A DNA stretch of 15,568 nt from CAYFVR01 sp046541515 (GTDB lineage Bacteria > Desulfobacterota > Desulfobacteria > Desulfobacterales > Desulfococcaceae). Below are positions 1-6,529 of this stretch, piece after piece. The DNA is taken from assembly GCA_046541515.1 (NCBI GenBank), contig JBKHDD010000115.1, positions 1 through 15,568 of the forward strand. Reading direction: 5' to 3'. A model generated the notes under the pieces. The model was not told the origin of the DNA. It saw only the letters and a list, made by a program, of their open reading frames with translations, and searched no databases. A program made the position numbers and the translations under genes. The first letter of the stretch is position 1; each line of letters starts with the position of its first letter.

Positions 1-21
1 CGGGTTTATCCGCTGCGGGCA

Positions 22-160
22 GGCACGGTGTCGCTACGCCGCAGGCGGGCACGGTTTCGCTACGCCGCGGGCGGGCACGGTTTCGCTACGCCGCGGGCGG
101 GCACGGTGTCGCTACGCCGCAGGGCAGGCACGGTGTCGCTACGCCGCAGGGCAGGCACGG
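22..160. repeat. 26-27 bp tandem repeat array
   Basis: The core GGCACGGTGTCGCTACGCCGC recurs starting at positions 22, 48, 74, 100 and 127, with a sixth partial copy at 154-160. The period is 26, 26, 26, 27 and 27 bp. The cores are nearly identical: copies 2 and 3 have T instead of G at the ninth base. Linkers are AGGCG/GGGCG in the first half and AGGGCA in the second. The array lies directly downstream of the end of flgJ. The change between 26 and 27 bp breaks any reading frame, so it is not a coding repeat. It may continue in degenerate form to the left, since positions 11-21 resemble the end of a unit. Function is unknown; it looks like a dispersed intergenic repeat of the host genome. Confidence 0.9.
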
Positions 161-170
161 GGGCCTGCCC
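149..170. repeat. GC-rich hairpin closing the tandem repeat array
   Basis: GGGCAGGC (149-156) and GCCTGCCC (163-170) are perfect inverted repeats around a 6-nt loop. The left arm is formed by the linker and start of the last partial repeat unit, so the hairpin is fused to the array. It lies 16 nt past the flgJ stop on the minus strand. No T-tract follows in either orientation, so it is not a classical intrinsic terminator. It could still act as a 3'-end stabiliser or as part of a REP-like element. Confidence 0.6.
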
Positions 171-180
171 CTACCTCTCG

Positions 181-198
181 GTCGCTCAAGCAAGCGAC
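181..198 (-). other. Hairpin overlapping the flgJ stop codon
   Basis: GTCGCT (181-186) pairs with AGCGAC (193-198) around a 6-nt loop, and the flgJ TGA (188-186) falls within it. Together with the GC-rich hairpin at 149-170 it gives two consecutive stem-loops at the end of the flagellar transcript. There is no U-run after it, so a rho-independent terminator is not supported. A role in transcript-end stability is only a possibility. Confidence 0.35.
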
Positions 199-521
199 AT
201 TGGGGCGGAGCTGGAATCATCCGCCGGGTCGGAGGATTCATCTTCCGGGGATAGTTGCCGCATCAGCAGCTCTTGAAGGCCGAAGCCCCGCTCGGCGGCG
301 AGGGTCCGGCTTAACTCGGCGTCCCGCATGGCGGTCCAGGTTTCGCGGCCGAATCCGGCGTCGTCCTCGGGAACGGTCTGGCGCATGGCCTTCATCAGGT
401 GGTTCAGAAACAGCGCTTCCATTTCGGCGCAGCGGGCGCGAAGTTGTTCCCGGTCGTCGGTTCCCGAAGCGGTGGAAAGGGCGGGGGCGGTTGGCCCCGG
501 CGGAGCGACGAATGGCGTCAT
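186..521 (-). CDS. flgJ: Flagellar rod-binding protein FlgJ, single-domain form
   Basis: The 111-residue product matches the N-terminal rod-binding domain of FlgJ (residues about 24-92), which acts in the periplasm as the scaffold or cap during rod assembly. Visible family features are the helix around MEALFLNHLMKAMRQTVPE and the closing segment AAERGFGLQELLMRQL. The C-terminal muramidase domain of enterobacterial FlgJ is absent. This short form is usual in many deltaproteobacteria, where a separate enzyme opens the peptidoglycan. The tail after residue 92 is acidic and serine-rich. The start is supported by AAGGAG at 529-534 with a 7-nt spacer. The gene is last in the flg series, 34 bp after flgI, and ends just before the repeat array. 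Confidence 0.88.
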   Translation of the reverse strand: MTPFVAPPGPTAPALSTASGTDDREQLRARCAEMEALFLNHLMKAMRQTVPEDDAGFGRETWTAMRDAELSRTLAAERGFGLQELLMRQLSPEDESSDPADDSSSAPMSLA

Positions 522-555
522 GAATGTTCTCCTTCGGCGGTCCAGTTCCGCCGGG

Positions 556-1752
556 TCAGATGATTTCCAAGTCGGCCTGAAGCGCCCCGGCCGCCTGGAT
601 GGCCTGGAAAATGGCGATCAAATCCCGGGGCGTGACGCCGAGAGCGTTCAGGGCCCGGACCACTTCGCCGATGGTGGCGGCCGATTCCAGCAGCACCAGC
701 CGGTCGTCTTCCTCCTGAATGCCGATTTCGGTTTCCGGCACCACCACCGTGGCCCCGGTGTCGGAGAAGGGTTCCGGCTGGGAAACGGTGGCCGTTTCCC
801 GAATCTGGATGCTGAGGTTGCCGTGGGCGATGGCCACGGTGGAAATCCGGACGTTTTCGCCCACCACCACGGTTCCGGTCCGCTCGTTGATGACCACCCG
901 GGCGGCGGTGTCCGGCGTCACCGAAATGTCTTCGATTCGGGTGACGAAACGGACCGGGTCGGCCCGGAGGTTGTCCGGCACCCGCACTTCCACCGTTCCC
1001 GGATCGGGCGTTCGGGCCAGATTCGCCCCCAGCGCGGCGTTGATGGCGTCGGCCGTGCGGATGGCGGTGGTGAAATCCGGCCGCCTCAGCGCCAGGACCA
1101 GGCGATCCCCGCCGAAACCCGGGTCCACTTCCCCCTCCACCAGCGCGCCCCCGGGAATCCGGCCCACGGTGGGGAAATTTTTCTGAATGGATCCGGCGGC
1201 GCCCCCGGCCGCGAAGCCGCCGGTGGAAACGGCGCCCTGGGCCACCGCGTAGATCCGCCCGTCGGCGGCGCGGAGCGGGGTGAGCACCAGGGTGCCGCCC
1301 TGGAGGTTTTCCGCGTCTCCCAGCGCGCTCACGGTCACGTCGATCCGGCTTCCGGAGCGGGCGAAGGGCGGCAGGTCCGCGGTGACCACCACGGCGGCCG
1401 CGTTGTCGGAGTCGATCTCCTCGGGCCGCACCGAAACGCCCAGGTGGTCCAGCATCCGGGAAAGGCCCCGGTTCATCAGCTCCGACTTGTCGTCGTCGCC
1501 GGTGCCGTCCAGCCCCACCACCACGCCGTAGCCCACCAGCTGGTTGGATCGGACGCCCCGGATGTCCACGATGTCCTTGATCCGCACCGCGCCGGCGATT
1601 CCCGGAATCGACAGGAGCAGAGCCAGTGCCAGGAGAATCGAGGCGCCGGATCGCAAGCCCCGAATGCCGAACCGGTGATCCTCACGGCGATCCAACGAAA
1701 AACCCGAAGCGCGAAACCGGCGGTCAATTGATGACGGGGTCAGAAGGGCCAT
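556..1752 (-). CDS. flgI: Flagellar P-ring protein FlgI
   Basis: FlgI forms the P ring around the rod in the peptidoglycan layer. The mature part begins near VRIKDIVDIRGVRSNQLVGYG, the strongly conserved FlgI N-terminus, and continues through GLDGTGDDDKS to a typical end at LQADLEII. From the ATG at 1752 the product is 398 residues. A hydrophobic signal segment (ILLALALLLSIP, about 39-50) has likely cleavage after GIAGA (residue 55), leaving about 343 residues, the normal mature size. The leader before the signal segment is longer than usual, so an internal TTG (for example at 1656) could be the true start; neither has a strong ribosome site. The start at 1752 overlaps flgH by 13 bp, suggesting translational coupling. 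Export is Sec-dependent and FlgA assists assembly. Confidence 0.93.
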   Translation of the reverse strand: MALLTPSSIDRRFRASGFSLDRREDHRFGIRGLRSGASILLALALLLSIPGIAGAVRIKDIVDIRGVRSNQLVGYGVVVGLDGTGDDDKSELMNRGLSRMLDHLGVSVRPEEIDSDNAAAVVVTADLPPFARSGSRIDVTVSALGDAENLQGGTLVLTPLRAADGRIYAVAQGAVSTGGFAAGGAAGSIQKNFPTVGRIPGGALVEGEVDPGFGGDRLVLALRRPDFTTAIRTADAINAALGANLARTPDPGTVEVRVPDNLRADPVRFVTRIEDISVTPDTAARVVINERTGTVVVGENVRISTVAIAHGNLSIQIRETATVSQPEPFSDTGATVVVPETEIGIQEEDDRLVLLESAATIGEVVRALNALGVTPRDLIAIFQAIQAAGALQADLEII

Positions 1753-2471
1753 ATCATGTCCAATACCCGGCCGGCCCAGCCGGGCCGCTGTCGGTCGTTG
1801 ACGACCCCCACGCCGCTGTAGGCGATGCGGGCGTCGGAGACGTAGGTGGACAGCACCGTGTTGTCCCAGTCGATGTCCTCGGAGCGCACCAGACCGGTGA
1901 GGGTGATGTACTGTTGCTCGTTGTTCACCGCCACTTCCCGGGAACCGGCCACCCGCAGGACGCCGTTGGGCAGCGCCTCCACCACGCGAACGCTGATGGA
2001 GGCCGCCAGGCTGCCGCTTCGTCGGGTGGCCCCGGCCCCTTCGAATTCGTTGTCGAAATTGGCGGTCACTTTTCCGAAGGGATTCATGTAGGGGAAACTG
2101 TCCGGGACGTGGTTGGGCGGATAGTATTGCTCCAGGTTCAGAAAGTTGGAAATGCCGGCCTCGATTCCCGATTCCCGACTGGTGTCGGTCTGGGCCTGAT
2201 TGCTGGCCGTGGCCGACTCCACGATCCGTATGGTCAGGATGTCCCCCACGGATCGCGCCTTGGCGTCGGCGTACAGATCGCCCATTGGGGCGTGGGCGGT
2301 CCATAGGGATGCCGGGTCGGCGGCGGTTTGGACCGGTTCGGGAACGGGGGGCGGCGTCGGCGCCGCCGCCGGGACGGACGGCGCGGGCGGGGGCGGCGCG
2401 GCGCAGCCGGTCAGGATCAACCCCGCCAGAAACAAGCCGGCGAAGACGCGCGATATGGAAACGGAAACCAT
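1740..2471 (-). CDS. flgH: Flagellar L-ring lipoprotein FlgH
   Basis: FlgH is the outer-membrane lipoprotein of the L ring. The 243-residue product starts with a lipoprotein signal peptide and a clear lipobox LTGC (acylated Cys23), followed by a long Pro/Ala-rich linker (about 24-48). Conserved FlgH features follow: SLW, DLYADAKARSVGDILTIRIVE, and late in the protein ITLTGLVRSEDIDWDN and VSDARIAYSG, ending in VLDMIWPF. GGAGG at 2479-2483 with a 7-nt spacer supports the start. It lies 26 bp after flgA and overlaps the start of flgI. The proline-rich linker may span from the outer membrane to the ring body; that is inference. Confidence 0.95.
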   Translation of the reverse strand: MVSVSISRVFAGLFLAGLILTGCAAPPPPAPSVPAAAPTPPPVPEPVQTAADPASLWTAHAPMGDLYADAKARSVGDILTIRIVESATASNQAQTDTSRESGIEAGISNFLNLEQYYPPNHVPDSFPYMNPFGKVTANFDNEFEGAGATRRSGSLAASISVRVVEALPNGVLRVAGSREVAVNNEQQYITLTGLVRSEDIDWDNTVLSTYVSDARIAYSGVGVVNDRQRPGWAGRVLDMIWPF

Positions 2472-2497
2472 GTTGAAACCTCCGGAATGCCAGGTCC

Positions 2498-3484
2498 TTA
2501 AAAATCCACTTCCACGGCGTCGTCGCCCAGAACCCGGGCGTCCAGCCGTTTGCCCGAGTCCACGTTCACCACGTGGACCCGTTCGCCCACCGCGCCGGGC
2601 GTGCGCACTTCCCCGAGCACCGTGATTTCAAGCCCCGGCTTTCGGGCCACAATCCGGACCCGGTCGCCTCGTTCCACGGCGGGCGGACGCTCCGCCAAGT
2701 CCGGCCGCAGGGGATGGCCGGCCGCGATCCGGCGGGCCGCCCGGGAGCCGTTCAATTCCGCGATTTCCGCGTAATGGCGGGCCGGGGCGTCGGCAAGGTC
2801 CATCCGGCGGACGGTCAGCACGTCTTCGCCCAACGGCGCGTGCCGGGGAATGGGCCGCCGGGCCACCACCACGTTTCCGAAGACCGCCACTTTTGCCGTC
2901 ACCGGGGCGTCGCCCACGGGCCGGCCGCCGCGTTCGAACCGAAGCGTCAACGGCACCGTTCCCAGCAGGTCGCCGCGGCCGCGGACCTCCACCCGCGCCG
3001 AAACCGGTCCGCCGCCGGGCAGCACCGCCGGGCGGGACGCCCGCACCGACACCACCTCCGCCTCTGGCCGGTCCGCCAGCCGCTTCTCCAGCGCCTCCCG
3101 GGCCAGCGCCTCCACCCGTTCCGGAGAAAAGGTGATGGCGGCGCGGGCGACGGAGATCAAATCGGGCGCGGACAGCGCCACCCGGTCCCGGGGAATCCCC
3201 GCCCGTTCCAGCCGGTCCGCCACCGAGCGGCCGCGCAACCGCCGGGTGTGGCCCGGGAGCGGCGCTCGACCGAGAACCGTTTCCCCGGCGGCCCGCATCA
3301 GCGCCGGCGGTCCGTCCAGAACGGTGGCCACGTCCCGCAGCCGGATCGTCTCCTCCACGACCGTCGTCGCTTCCGGGATTTCCACCCGAAGCGCCCGAGC
3401 GGCTTCCCCGAAGGCAACCGGAGCGAACGTCGCCGGCAGCAACAAAACGAAGACGGTCCATCCAAAAGTTCGCTTCATCCCCAT
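2498..3484 (-). CDS. flgA: P-ring assembly chaperone FlgA
   Basis: FlgA is the periplasmic chaperone that promotes polymerisation of FlgI. A signal peptide follows MKRTFGW (hydrophobic run VFVLLLP, cleavage near AFGEA). The C-terminal SAF/ChapFlgA region is clear: RRPIPRHAPLGEDVLTVRRMDL, then an RAARRIAAGHPLRPDL segment, and the terminal beta-rich part GDRVRIVARKPGLEITVLGE and GKRLDARVLGDDAVEVDF. The start is uncertain. ATG at 3484 gives 328 residues and ATG at 3478 gives 326; the frame stays open to an ATG at 3589, close to the flgG stop, but that version puts about 35 Arg-rich residues before the signal peptide and is less likely. The gene sits between flgG and flgH, the usual partner order. 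Confidence 0.92.
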   Translation of the reverse strand: MGMKRTFGWTVFVLLLPATFAPVAFGEAARALRVEIPEATTVVEETIRLRDVATVLDGPPALMRAAGETVLGRAPLPGHTRRLRGRSVADRLERAGIPRDRVALSAPDLISVARAAITFSPERVEALAREALEKRLADRPEAEVVSVRASRPAVLPGGGPVSARVEVRGRGDLLGTVPLTLRFERGGRPVGDAPVTAKVAVFGNVVVARRPIPRHAPLGEDVLTVRRMDLADAPARHYAEIAELNGSRAARRIAAGHPLRPDLAERPPAVERGDRVRIVARKPGLEITVLGEVRTPGAVGERVHVVNVDSGKRLDARVLGDDAVEVDF

Positions 3485-3580
3485 CGAAGGGCGAAGCTCT
3501 TCGGCTTTCCGGACCCGCCGGGCGCCTCGACGCCGTCCCAAAAAACGGCGCTGGACGCTCCCGGAAATCACCCCGCCCCA

Positions 3581-3607
3581 ATTATCCATTGTTCATTGCC
3601 CATTCTC
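3581..3607 (-). repeat. Short heptad-like AT-rich repeat between flgG and flgA
   Basis: On the minus strand this stretch reads as three 7-nt units, AATGGGC, AATGAAC and AATGGAT, followed by AATTGG. It is conspicuously AT-rich compared with its surroundings and lies just after the flgG stop. No promoter match was seen here. It may be a remnant of a small dispersed element; function unknown. Confidence 0.4.
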
Positions 3608-3618
3608 AATTCCCGCCA

Positions 3619-4407
3619 TCACCGCTTGATCGTGGACGCCGTCTGAAGCATGTCGTCCGCCGCCTGGATGGCTTTGCTGTTCAACTCGTAGGCGCGCTGG
3701 GCCGTGATCATGCCCACCATTTCGTCCACCACGTTGACGTTGGACATCTCCACGAAGCCCTGGGCGATGGTGCCGAGGCCGTCCTCGCCCGGAGTCCCGG
3801 CGATGGGCGCGCCCGAGGCGGTGGTTTCGATCATCAGGTTTCGGCCGATGCCCTGAAGCCCGGCCGGGTTGATGAAGTTGACCAGCTCCACCGAGCCGAT
3901 TTCCGTGGCGTCCGCGGCGCCGGCCTGGAGCACCGAAATGGTGCCGTCCGATCCGACGGAAACGGCGGTGGCGTCCGCCGGGATGGTGATTTCCGGCGAC
4001 ACCAGGTAGCCGTCGGAATTGACCACCCGGCCCTCGCCGTCCACCTTGAAGGCCCCGGCCCGACTGTAGGCGATCTCCCCGTTGGGCTGGAGAATCTGAA
4101 AAAAACCGGCCCCTTCGATGGCCATGTCGAGCTGGTTTTTGGTGTGCTGCAAGTCGCCCTGCAAAAAAATTCGCTGGGTGGCCACCGGGCGCACGCCGTG
4201 GCCGATCTGAACGCCGGTGGGCACTTCGTTGCCGGCCGCCGAAGCCACCCCGGCGGGACGCAGGGTTTCGTAGAGCAGGTCCTGAAAATCGGCTCGGCTC
4301 CGCTTGAAGCCGGCCGTGTTCACGTTGGCAAGATTGTTGGAAATCACGTCGATGTTCAGATTCTGGGCCTGCATTCCGGTCGCGGCGGTCCAGAGGGTTC
4401 GAAGCAT
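3619..4407 (-). CDS. flgG: Flagellar distal rod protein FlgG
   Basis: FlgG builds the distal rod of the flagellar axis outside the inner membrane and is exported by the type III system. The 262-residue length is typical. The N-terminus MLRTLWTAATGMQAQNLNID with VISNNLANVNTAGFKRSRADFQDL is the rod/hook signature. Internal motifs include GAGFFQI and AYSRAGAFKVDGEGRVVNSDG. The C-terminal helix VDEMVGMITAQRAYELNSKAIQAADDMLQ is also diagnostic. AAGGA with about 8 nt to the ATG supports the start. A 193-bp gap separates it from flgF, so it may have its own promoter, unlike the tightly packed genes before it. Confidence 0.97.
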   Translation of the reverse strand: MLRTLWTAATGMQAQNLNIDVISNNLANVNTAGFKRSRADFQDLLYETLRPAGVASAAGNEVPTGVQIGHGVRPVATQRIFLQGDLQHTKNQLDMAIEGAGFFQILQPNGEIAYSRAGAFKVDGEGRVVNSDGYLVSPEITIPADATAVSVGSDGTISVLQAGAADATEIGSVELVNFINPAGLQGIGRNLMIETTASGAPIAGTPGEDGLGTIAQGFVEMSNVNVVDEMVGMITAQRAYELNSKAIQAADDMLQTASTIKR

Positions 4408-4514
4408 GGGAGATTCCTTTCCTTCGGTCGGCGTCCGGAATTCCGTTCACCGTTCATTTAATCATCAATGCAGACATCGTAAATTAAGGTTTCAGAAGCG
4501 CAGGGGCCTGCACC

Positions 4515-4530
4515 TGCACCAGAATTTCCA
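4515..4530 (-). promoter_or_regulatory. Weak sigma-54-like element upstream of flgG
   Basis: TGGAAATTCTGGTGCA on the minus strand keeps the GG-N10-GC spacing of sigma-54 promoters and matches TGG and TGCA of the consensus TGGCACGNNNNTTGCA, but the CACG part is poorly matched. It lies 108 nt before flgG in a 193-bp AT-richer gap. The evidence is the spacing and the location only; a chance match is quite possible. Confidence 0.25.
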
Positions 4531-4559
4531 CGATTTGAAAGCCCAATTGATTCCGTCTC

Positions 4560-4573
4560 CAAAGATATCTTTG
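4560..4573. promoter_or_regulatory. Perfect 14-bp palindrome between flgF and flgG
   Basis: CAAAGATATCTTTG is fully self-complementary and sits 27 bp past the flgF stop, upstream of the weak sigma-54-like element. A perfect AT-rich dyad with no loop in this GC-rich genome looks more like a protein-binding site than an RNA hairpin. The binding protein is unknown. A 14-bp palindrome can arise by chance, so confidence is low. Confidence 0.3.
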
Positions 4574-4600
4574 TTTCCTTCTGGCGAATTTCCAATCCTC

Positions 4601-5317
4601 CTATTCCACCCGCCCCAACTCCGCGGCGGCCTTCTGATCCATTTCGTCCGCCGCCTGGATGATTCGTTGATAGCTTTGGAAAAGGCGCTGGGTGGCGATC
4701 ATGCCCGTCAGTTCACTCACCGGGTCCACGTTGGCCCCTTCCAGCGAGCCCTGCACCACGTTTACCCGGGCCGGACGGATTTCCACCGCCTCCGGATCGG
4801 CGGGACCGAAACGGCCGTTTCCGGCCTTTCGCATCGCGTCGTTGCCCGGGAAATCGCCGATCCGCAACCGGCCCACCACCAATCCGTCGGATTCCACCTG
4901 GCCCTCCGCCGTCACGGAAACCGGCCCGTCCGGCAGGATCAGCGGCCCGCCCTCGCCCAGCACGGGATGGCCGTCGGCGGTCGTCAGGACGCCAGTGGGG
5001 TCCACCTGAAAACTGCCGTTTCGGGTGTAGCGGACGCCATCGGGCGTATCGATGGCAAAGAAGCCGTCGCCCCCCAGGGCCAGGTCCAGGGGATTGCCGG
5101 TGGCCTGCAGCCGCCCCGGCGTTTCGTCGATCCGGGAATGGACCGGGAGGACGGCCGGCGGCGGTGCGCCGGCTTCTTGGGCCTCGGAAAGTCGGACGGC
5201 CAAGGCTTCCCGCCGATAGCCGGGGGAATCGGCGTTGGCCAAATTTTCCGACTGGAGCTGGAGTCGTAACTGCTGGGCCGCCATGCCGGCGGCGCCCAGG
5301 TAGATGGCGCCGCTCAT
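4601..5317 (-). CDS. flgF: Flagellar proximal rod protein FlgF
   Basis: FlgF is a rod protein exported by the flagellar type III system. The 238-residue product begins MSGAIYLGAAGMAAQQLRLQ followed by SENLANADSPGYRRE, the rod/hook N-terminal signature. It contains GDGFFAIDTPDGVRYTRNGSF in the central part, and ends with the conserved helix LTGMIATQRLFQSYQRIIQAADE. It is shorter and more divergent than the neighbouring FlgG, and its order just before flgG fits FlgF. The frame is open upstream to 5746, but the start at 5317 is fixed by the signature and by GGAGG at 5322-5326. Its ATG overlaps the preceding stop as ATGA (5314-5317), so the two genes are translationally coupled. Confidence 0.93.
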   Translation of the reverse strand: MSGAIYLGAAGMAAQQLRLQLQSENLANADSPGYRREALAVRLSEAQEAGAPPPAVLPVHSRIDETPGRLQATGNPLDLALGGDGFFAIDTPDGVRYTRNGSFQVDPTGVLTTADGHPVLGEGGPLILPDGPVSVTAEGQVESDGLVVGRLRIGDFPGNDAMRKAGNGRFGPADPEAVEIRPARVNVVQGSLEGANVDPVSELTGMIATQRLFQSYQRIIQAADEMDQKAAAELGRVE

Positions 5318-5775
5318 TTCGCCTCCGATGTTCGGGTGCGGGTGTCTTGGAGGGGAATGACCGCCGCGGGCGTCTCCGGTTCCGGCGGCGCGATCCGCCG
5401 GAATTTCAGGGCCAGTTCCACTTCCCCCCGGGGAAGTCCCAGCTCCTCGGCCACCGCGGAGACCGACAGGCCCGCGGCGGCCAGCTCCGCCGCCTGGTCG
5501 TAGAGATCCGTTTTCGGGCCGCCCGGAGATTTCCGGGCGGCCCCGCCGGCTTTCAAATTCGGAATGTCGGCTTCGGCCCATTCGCTCGCCCGGAACCGGG
5601 ATTCCGGCGAACCGGACCCGCCGTCGAATCCGCGCCCATAAGCGGCCGGAACGGCGGACGCGGACCGCTCTTTCCGCCAAACGATCAGCGCGATCACGGC
5701 CAGTCCGCAAAGCAAGAGGGCGACGCCGTCCAGCACGAGTTCCCAAAAGGCCATATCCTGCCAGTTCAGTTCCAT
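5314..5775 (-). CDS. Membrane-anchored DUF2802-like flagellar operon protein
   Basis: The 153-residue protein has one N-terminal transmembrane segment (about 12-33, LVLDGVALLLCGLAVIALIV) ending in WRKER. A low-complexity linker (about 38-88) rich in Gly, Ser and charged residues follows. Then comes a helix-turn-helix-like unit (about 91-127, containing LYDQAAELAAAGLSVSAVAE and ELGLPRGEVELAL) and a Pro-rich tail. This arrangement is that of DUF2802 proteins found beside fliA in proteobacterial flagellar clusters, and its position after the sigma factor resembles swrB after sigD in Bacillus. It starts 12 bp after fliA, with GGAG upstream, and overlaps flgF by 4 bp. The HTH may be a protein-interaction module, since it is membrane-tethered. 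The biochemical role is not known; the family assignment comes from layout and pattern. Confidence 0.75.
   Translation of the reverse strand: MELNWQDMAFWELVLDGVALLLCGLAVIALIVWRKERSASAVPAAYGRGFDGGSGSPESRFRASEWAEADIPNLKAGGAARKSPGGPKTDLYDQAAELAAAGLSVSAVAEELGLPRGEVELALKFRRIAPPEPETPAAVIPLQDTRTRTSEAK
5322..5326 (-). promoter_or_regulatory. Ribosome-binding site fixing the flgF start
   Basis: GGAGG lies 4 nt before the ATG at 5317 on the minus strand, inside the end of the DUF2802-like gene. It supports the 238-residue FlgF rather than the long upstream extension of the same frame. Confidence 0.7.
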
Positions 5776-5787
5776 GGTTCTCTCCGT

Positions 5788-6522
5788 CTATCCGATTGAT
5801 TCTTCCAGCATGCCGTCCCGCCGAAGCCGGTCCCGCAGTTTGCGAATCGCGGCCGTTCGCAGTTGGGAGACCCGGGATTCGGTCAGGTCCAAAACCGCTC
5901 CGATCTCCTTCAGCGTCAAATCTTCCTGGTAGTAGAGCGCCAGGACGATCCGTTCCTTTTCGGGAAGCCCTTCCTCCGCCCGGGCCAGGGCGGCGGCCAG
6001 TTCCCGGACGCGGACCCAGGTCAATGCGTCGGCGCTTTCCCCGGTCAGAAGGGCGTCCACCATCGCCTTTCGTTCTTCGGAAGGCGGCAGGCCGATTTCG
6101 TCGAAGGTCGCCACGCGGGTTTCGGCGGACCGTCGAACCCGCTCCAGTTCCGCCTCGGAAAGCCCCAATTCCGCCGCCAACTCCGGTTCCTCGGGCGGGC
6201 GGCCCAGACGCCCGGTCAGTTTCCGCTCGGCCCGGCGGATTTCCCGGATTCGCTGGCGGTCTCCCCGCGAAACGAGGTCGTTGCGCCGAAGCTCCTCGGT
6301 CACCGCGCCCCGAATTCGAAATGCCGCGAAGGTGAGGAAATTGGCGTTGCGGCCGGGATCGAACCGGTCCAGCGCCTCCAGCAGTCCCACCACTCCCGCC
6401 TGCAACAGCTCCTCCCGGTCCACTTCCGGCGGCAACCCGGCCGACATTCGCGTCACCGTCCGGCGCACGAAGGGCAGGTGCCGCGCCACGACCTGTTCCC
6501 GGTCCTCTGGGGAAGCGGGCAT
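5788..6522 (-). CDS. fliA: Flagellar sigma factor FliA (sigma-28, WhiG/SigD family)
   Basis: FliA directs RNA polymerase to late flagellar genes. The 244-residue protein shows region 2 at about 14-85 (DREELLQAGVVGLLEALDRF followed by DPGRNANFLTFAAFRIRGAV). Region 3 is at about 93-165 (LGRPPEEPELAAELGLSEAEL). Region 4 is at about 180-236 (LPEKERIVLALYYQEDLTLK and the helix-turn-helix IGAVLDLTESRVSQLRTAA). The usual segment after region 2 is NDLVSRGDRQ here rather than the D-W-x-P-R-S form, a modest variant. The start at 6522 lies 7 bp after the flhG stop; a longer reading to 6618 would run inside flhG and is rejected. No strong ribosome site is seen, so it may rely on coupling with flhG. No flgM (anti-sigma) is in the window. 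Confidence 0.95.
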   Translation of the reverse strand: MPASPEDREQVVARHLPFVRRTVTRMSAGLPPEVDREELLQAGVVGLLEALDRFDPGRNANFLTFAAFRIRGAVTEELRRNDLVSRGDRQRIREIRRAERKLTGRLGRPPEEPELAAELGLSEAELERVRRSAETRVATFDEIGLPPSEERKAMVDALLTGESADALTWVRVRELAAALARAEEGLPEKERIVLALYYQEDLTLKEIGAVLDLTESRVSQLRTAAIRKLRDRLRRDGMLEESIG

Positions 6523-6529
6523 GGGTTGG

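Noticed and set aside
22..160. CRISPR array
   Set aside because: The unit is a nearly continuous tandem repeat with 5-6 bp linkers, not repeats separated by unique spacers of 30 bp or more.
28..276. Repeat-encoded small protein on the plus strand
   Set aside because: The period changes between 26 and 27 bp, so the frame is not maintained through the array, and there is no ribosome site or known domain.
328..1731. Long plus-strand frame of 467 codons
   Set aside because: It is antisense to flgI and flgJ, whose products are clearly conserved, and its own product resembles no family.
1753..2304. N-terminal extension of the FlgI frame
   Set aside because: The extra residues are Arg/Gly/His-rich, lie inside flgH in another frame, and precede a proper signal peptide.
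5318..5746. N-terminal extension of the FlgF frame
   Set aside because: It overlaps the DUF2802-like gene in another frame, while the rod-protein signature and GGAGG fix the start at 5317.
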